8,565 nt of DNA from the NCBI GenBank assembly GCA_016206875.1, contig JACQQR010000036.1, positions 1 to 8,565 on the forward strand. The letters run 5' to 3'. The stretch is from Candidatus Omnitrophota bacterium. GTDB taxonomy: Bacteria > Omnitrophota > Omnitrophia > Omnitrophales > JACROU01. Below, piece after piece: positions 5,450 through 8,565 of this stretch (position 1 is its first letter; each line of letters begins with the position of its first letter). The translations under genes and the position numbers were made by a program. The notes beneath the pieces are model-generated. The model saw nothing but the letters and a program-made list of their open reading frames with translations. It searched no databases and was not told the DNA's origin.

Positions 5450-6133
5450 TTGCGAAAAATTATTTTAATCCGTCACGGCAGCACTGAATTTTTAAAGCAG
5501 GGACGCTACCAGGGCTGGTCCGATCCGCCGCTTTCTCGCCAAGGACGGGCCGAGGTGCGGCGTCTTGGGAAAAGATTCCGCGTGGAAAATCCCGATTTGA
5601 TTTATGTCTCCCCGCTCAAAAGGGCCTGTGAGACAGCGCAAATCCTTTGCTCGAGTGAGCATATCCTGCCCGACGCGCGCTTGAAAGAAATGTCGTTTGG
5701 CGCTTGGGAAGGCCGCACGTACGAAGAAATTATACAAACCGACAAAAGCGCCCTCCAGTGGTGGAATCGTGACATGAGGCGTTTCCGGCCGGGCGGCGGG
5801 GAAAACTTGAGCGATCTTGGGAAGCGCGTGCGGAATTTTTTTGGCGAAATTTTGGAGCAGGAATGGAACACGCTTGTTTTAGTGACGCACGGCGGGGTGA
5901 TCCGCACATTGATTGCCGATTGCTTGGGGTTGTCTGAGGAATTTTTCTGGAAAATAGATTTAGCCACAGCCAGTATGAGCGTCATCGAGGTGCATCCCAA
6001 ACAAAGTGTGCTTTCACTGCTGAACTGGACGCCCCATAAAATAGAGCGCCGGAACACCAGAACCCGGATACCGGCAAAGAAAAAAAATGCTTTTTCCGGT
6101 GCCCCGGTGCCCGGTGCTCTGGTGTCCTCGTAA
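5450..6133 (+). CDS. cobC: Alpha-ribazole phosphatase-like histidine phosphatase
   Basis: Removes the phosphate from alpha-ribazole-5'-phosphate (or from adenosylcobalamin-5'-phosphate) in nucleotide-loop assembly. It belongs to the histidine phosphatase superfamily. The start TTG 5450 is preferred because AGGAG (5438-5442) is 7 nt upstream; this gives 227 residues. ATG 5423 is in frame but lacks a Shine-Dalgarno and lies inside bluB. Catalytic marks are ILIRHGSTE (5-13; His9 nucleophile), SPLKRACETAQ (54-64), Glu80 in EMSFGAWEG, PGGGENL (114-120) and His147 in VTHGGVIR. General sugar phosphatases look similar, so the CobC role leans on the bluB-cobU-cobT context. Oddity: residues 201-227 (RNTRTR..., low complexity) are encoded by a palindromic repeat and make the protein about 27 residues longer than expected. 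Confidence 0.86.
   Translation: MRKIILIRHGSTEFLKQGRYQGWSDPPLSRQGRAEVRRLGKRFRVENPDLIYVSPLKRACETAQILCSSEHILPDARLKEMSFGAWEGRTYEEIIQTDKSALQWWNRDMRRFRPGGGENLSDLGKRVRNFFGEILEQEWNTLVLVTHGGVIRTLIADCLGLSEEFFWKIDLATASMSVIEVHPKQSVLSLLNWTPHKIERRNTRTRIPAKKKNAFSGAPVPGALVSS
6051..6127. repeat. Large palindromic repeat forming the 3' end of cobC
   Basis: An imperfect inverted repeat pairs GGAACACCAGA (6051-6061) with TCTGGTGTCC (6118-6127, one bulged A), continuing through CCGG-type steps to ACCGG (6070-6074) against CCGGT (6104-6108). The apical part contains an A-run and a T-run (about 6080-6095) that can pair with each other. The iterated CACC/CCGG words are typical of a dispersed repeat rather than coding sequence. 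The element ends 4 nt before the cobC stop codon and 10 nt before the cobU start, which has no Shine-Dalgarno. It could hold a strong mRNA hairpin between the two genes. Confidence 0.75.
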
Positions 6134-6136
6134 CTT

Positions 6137-6661
6137 ATGTCTAAAATCATCTTCATCACAGGCGGTGCGCGTTCGGGGAAAAGCCGCTTTGCCGAAGAGC
6201 TGGCCGCAAAAATTTCTTCGAAGGTATTGTATTTGGCCACCGCTCAGGCCCGCGATGAAGAAATGAAGCTGCGCATTAGCCGTCATCGAGAGCGCCGTCC
6301 CCATTTTTGGCAAACTGTGGAAGAGCCGCTAGAGGTGCACACCGTGTTGGAAAATCTGAATGGTTCTTCGGATCTGGTTTTACTGGACTGTCTGACGCTT
6401 TGGCTTTCCAATCTACTCCATCAATTTCAGGGCCGCTCACAGCTCCGGGCTCAAGAAAGATTAGAAGCCGCATTCAAAAGTATTCGTGAAAAAAAGAAAA
6501 CGCTGATTGTCGTTTCCAACGAAGTCGGCATGGGCTTGGTGCCCGATAACGCCTTGGCCCGCGCCTTTTCCGATTTGCAAGGCCGTGTCAATCAGTTTGT
6601 TGCTTCGAAAGCAGACGAGATGTATTTTTTAGTGGCCGGCGTGCCGGTACGGGTAAAATAA
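6137..6661 (+). CDS. cobU: Adenosylcobinamide kinase / adenosylcobinamide-phosphate guanylyltransferase
   Basis: Bifunctional cytoplasmic enzyme that phosphorylates adenosylcobinamide and then transfers GMP to give adenosylcobinamide-GDP (174 residues, full length). The P-loop is GGARSGKS (9-16). YLATAQARDEEMKLRISRH (32-50) ends in His50, the probable guanylylated His of the RIxxH motif. WQTVEEP (58-64), LLDCLTLWLSNLL (82-94), VSNEVGMGLVP (126-136) and the C-terminal GRVNQFVASKAD (149-160) plus VAGVP are all family signatures. The start ATG 6137 follows the cobC stop by 3 nt and has no Shine-Dalgarno; translation probably depends on ribosomes arriving from cobC. It abuts cobT with no spacer. 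Confidence 0.96.
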   Translation: MSKIIFITGGARSGKSRFAEELAAKISSKVLYLATAQARDEEMKLRISRHRERRPHFWQTVEEPLEVHTVLENLNGSSDLVLLDCLTLWLSNLLHQFQGRSQLRAQERLEAAFKSIREKKKTLIVVSNEVGMGLVPDNALARAFSDLQGRVNQFVASKADEMYFLVAGVPVRVK

Positions 6662-7714
6662 ATGGAGTCTCTTCAATTTTCCGCTATTCATCCGCTAGAC
6701 GAATCACTGCTTTGTGAAGCTCAAAGCCGTCTTGACCAACTGACCAAACCTCAAGGGAGCCTGGGGGAATTAGAGGAAATCGCAAAGCGCCTATTCGCCA
6801 TTTACGGCTCGCGGCAACGTGAAATTCGCAATAAGGCAATTTTCGTTTTAGCGGGCGACCATGGCATTGTCCGGGAAGGCGTCAGCGCGTATCCGCAAGA
6901 AGTCACCCGCCAAATGCTCGCAAATTTTGTAGAAGGCGGAGCGGCGATTTCGGTTTTGGCTCACTCGCTGGGTGCCCGGCTTTTTGTGGCGGATTTCGGT
7001 GTGATGGGTGAGCGCCATCCACAACCGATTGCCGACAAAAAAGTCCGCCAGAGCACACGTAATTTTCTTTATGAAGACGCAATGACTCAGGAAGAGGCCC
7101 TTCGAGCCATAAAACAAGGAATGACCTGGCTTGAAGAATTGCATCAAAAGCATCATTTTGATTTGATCGCTCTCGGAGAAATGGGCATTGGCAATTCTAC
7201 GTCGAGCGCTGCGATGATCGCGGCGCTTACCGGTGAATCCATTCGAAGTGTTACGGGACGGGGAACAGGGCTGAATCCCGATCTGTACGAGAAAAAAATT
7301 TCCGTGTTGGAGCAGGCACTTCGCGCCCGAAACCCCCGAGGAGAAAATCCTCTGGAGGTTCTTTCAAAAGTGGGAGGATATGAAATCGCCGGGCTCGCCG
7401 GACTGTATTTAGAGGCCGCCCGTTTGAAAATTCCTTGTATCATCGATGGGCTGATTTCCTCGGCGGCCGCTCTTTGCGCATGGAGCTTTGCGCCCCATGC
7501 CAGCCACTATTTTTTTGCGTCCCATTTATCGTGTGAGCCGGGGCACAAAAAAGTTTTAGACTGTTTAAAACTTTCTCCGCTGATTCATGCCGGCATGCGA
7601 TTGGGAGAAGGTTCAGGCGCAGCTTTAGCCTTCCCGATTCTGGAAAGCGCCTGGAATTTATTCTGCAACATGGCCACATTTGAGTCCGCCGGAGTTTCTT
7701 CAAAAGATAAGTAA
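6662..7714 (+). CDS. cobT: Nicotinate-nucleotide-dimethylbenzimidazole phosphoribosyltransferase
   Basis: Transfers phosphoribose from nicotinate mononucleotide to DMB, giving alpha-ribazole-5'-phosphate (350 residues, full length). Motifs in order: RLDQLTKPQGSLGELE (23-38), VLAGDHGIV (62-70), LGEMGIGNST (171-180), TGRGTGL (198-204), IIDGLISSAAAL (260-271), SHLSCEPGH (287-295) and AGMRLGEGSGAALAFPIL (310-327), where Glu316 matches the catalytic base of the family. ATG 6662 directly follows the cobU TAA and no Shine-Dalgarno is evident, so termination-reinitiation coupling is likely. It is the last B12 gene here: cobS, which often accompanies cobU and cobT, does not follow. The products of BluB and of CobT feed CobC two genes upstream. 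Confidence 0.96.
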   Translation: MESLQFSAIHPLDESLLCEAQSRLDQLTKPQGSLGELEEIAKRLFAIYGSRQREIRNKAIFVLAGDHGIVREGVSAYPQEVTRQMLANFVEGGAAISVLAHSLGARLFVADFGVMGERHPQPIADKKVRQSTRNFLYEDAMTQEEALRAIKQGMTWLEELHQKHHFDLIALGEMGIGNSTSSAAMIAALTGESIRSVTGRGTGLNPDLYEKKISVLEQALRARNPRGENPLEVLSKVGGYEIAGLAGLYLEAARLKIPCIIDGLISSAAALCAWSFAPHASHYFFASHLSCEPGHKKVLDCLKLSPLIHAGMRLGEGSGAALAFPILESAWNLFCNMATFESAGVSSKDK

Positions 7715-7791
7715 CAGGATTCACCCACTGTCTTCCAAAAGAAATTGATGTAACTACTTATAAATAAACAGGTTACGATACGTATTTTCAT

Positions 7792-7819
7792 TTGTAATCT
7801 CATAAACCTGTGTTATGCT
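7792..7819 (+). promoter_or_regulatory. Candidate extended -10 promoter for the downstream secreted-protein gene
   Basis: The sequence TGTTATGCT (7811-7819) is an extended -10 (TGn before TATGCT). TTGTAA (7792-7797) serves as the -35 at a 16-nt spacing. Transcription would start near 7826, about 27 nt before the GTG start. Nearby are a perfect 8-bp palindrome ATACGTAT (7778-7785) and an inverted repeat ACAGGTT (7768-7774) / AACCTGT (7806-7812) whose right arm enters the -10, a possible operator. No clear terminator for the B12 operon was seen in 7715-7790. Confidence 0.45.
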
Positions 7820-7852
7820 TACGTCTAAATCCTCTTGAAAGGCCATTATCGA

Positions 7853-8565
7853 GTGAATGAGGTCTCCCAAATTAAAAGCGCCGCTTCTTTTCTGCTGGTT
7901 TTTTTTACATTCCAAACCTTGGCCTCAGGCGCACCTTTAGATTTCCCACAAGCAGAGGTAGCAGCCGCCCCTTCTTTCCTCCCCTTTCATGTTTCCCCTT
8001 ACGCCGGAAGAATAGAAAAAGTATTTTCCGCAAAAAAATCCGGCAAAACGCCTTTTGTGTTTCTGATCCAGGATGCGCATGACAGTTTGGATGCGCAAGA
8101 AAATGTCCGGAAATTGCTCCGAGAACTGGTAGAAGAAAACGGCGTGGATTTGGTGTGCTTTGAAGGGGGGATGAAAGCGCTCCGGAAAGATTTTTATCAT
8201 TTCACAGACGACGCTTCAGTCAATTTGAAAATTTTGGACAGGCTTTTTGCCCAGGGCCTCATCAGCGGAGTAGAGCGTTACGCTATCGAAGCGCCCGAGC
8301 GAGTCCGTTTTCAGGGTGTTGAAGAAAAAAAGTCCTATTTTGAAAATCTTCGCTTGGCCCGGAAAATTTTTTCTGAAGAAGAAGAAACGACACAGGTGCT
8401 TGAGACTTTAGATCCAATATTTGCGCAGCTTGCCGGCCGGCTTGTGACAAATCCAATCAAAAAAATAAGGGATGATAAGAAACGCTTTGAGGCCGGCCAT
8501 CTTTCTTTATCCCGGTATGCCAAGACCTTGGCCCGCTCAGCCATGCGAAAACAATGGATTGCCTC
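7853..8565 (+). CDS. Secreted protein of unknown function with DAH/EGG motifs (3' end outside window)
   Basis: An open frame of 237 codons runs from GTG 7853 to the window edge without a stop; a GAAAGG Shine-Dalgarno (7837-7842) is 10 nt upstream, and an in-frame TAA at 7826 bars a much longer start. Residues 1 to about 27 are a signal peptide (K8, then a Leu/Phe-rich core, cleavage near ASGA-P). From about residue 62 comes FVFLIQDAHDSLDAQENV, then a helix, then LVCFEGG, after which the protein is charged and helical. The His-then-Glu spacing recalls the Tiki/ChaN/EreA-like superfamily (GxxH ... E at strand ends), and I recall similar DAH..AQ proteins in Omnitrophota. Both are weak inferences. 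No link to B12 is seen, and a separate promoter lies upstream. Confidence 0.72.
   Translation, partial: MNEVSQIKSAASFLLVFFTFQTLASGAPLDFPQAEVAAAPSFLPFHVSPYAGRIEKVFSAKKSGKTPFVFLIQDAHDSLDAQENVRKLLRELVEENGVDLVCFEGGMKALRKDFYHFTDDASVNLKILDRLFAQGLISGVERYAIEAPERVRFQGVEEKKSYFENLRLARKIFSEEEETTQVLETLDPIFAQLAGRLVTNPIKKIRDDKKRFEAGHLSLSRYAKTLARSAMRKQWIA

Noticed and set aside
5602..6240. A 212-codon open frame on the - strand across cobC and cobU
   Set aside because: It is antisense to two recognised genes and to the palindromic repeat; no domain or Shine-Dalgarno supports it.
7715..7790. Rho-independent terminator after cobT
   Set aside because: Only a weak GTAAC/GTTAC pairing (7750-7776) without a U-tract is seen; it does not meet the terminator pattern.

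Overview
This window is a vitamin B12 (cobalamin) uptake and late-biosynthesis locus, all on the + strand, from a Gram-negative bacterium (a TonB-dependent outer-membrane receptor is present). The mix of palindromic intergenic repeats, mid-range base composition and the secreted protein at the right edge resembles what I recall from Omnitrophota or related candidate-phylum genomes. That placement is an inference and has not been tested by any search.

Layout. Positions 1-80 hold a nested palindromic repeat. An AdoCbl-type cobalamin riboswitch follows (about 105-268) and sits directly before a BtuB-like receptor (300-2366). After a short gap with a perfect TATAAT box come a small membrane protein (2430-2657), cbiA cobyrinate a,c-diamide synthase (2688-4085), a PduO-type cob(I)alamin adenosyltransferase (4066-4659), a 135-bp gap with a second nested repeat, bluB dimethylbenzimidazole synthase (4795-5439), a cobC-like alpha-ribazole phosphatase (5450-6133, TTG start), cobU (6137-6661) and cobT (6662-7714). 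A 138-bp gap with an extended -10 promoter then leads to an unrelated secreted protein that runs off the right edge (7853 onward).

How the genes work together. BtuB imports corrinoids across the outer membrane. CbiA amidates the a and c side chains of cobyrinate, and the adenosyltransferase adds the upper ligand. CobU activates adenosylcobinamide to its GDP form. BluB makes the lower base DMB, CobT converts it to alpha-ribazole phosphate, and CobC removes the phosphate. CobS (which joins the two halves), CbiP/CobQ, CbiB/CobD and the BtuFCD inner-membrane transporter are not in the window, so the set is a salvage/remodelling and nucleotide-loop module that needs genes encoded elsewhere.

The most unusual sequence structure is a set of palindromic elements placed at operon seams. 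Two of them are translated: one in the CbiA interdomain linker and one as the C-terminal tail of CobC. Other points of note are a Cys in the adenosyltransferase at a position normally held by a conserved Arg, and the uncharacterised His/Cys-containing small membrane protein between btuB and cbiA. I found no wholly new system. The genes are standard, and the interest lies in the repeats, the regulation and a few residue changes.
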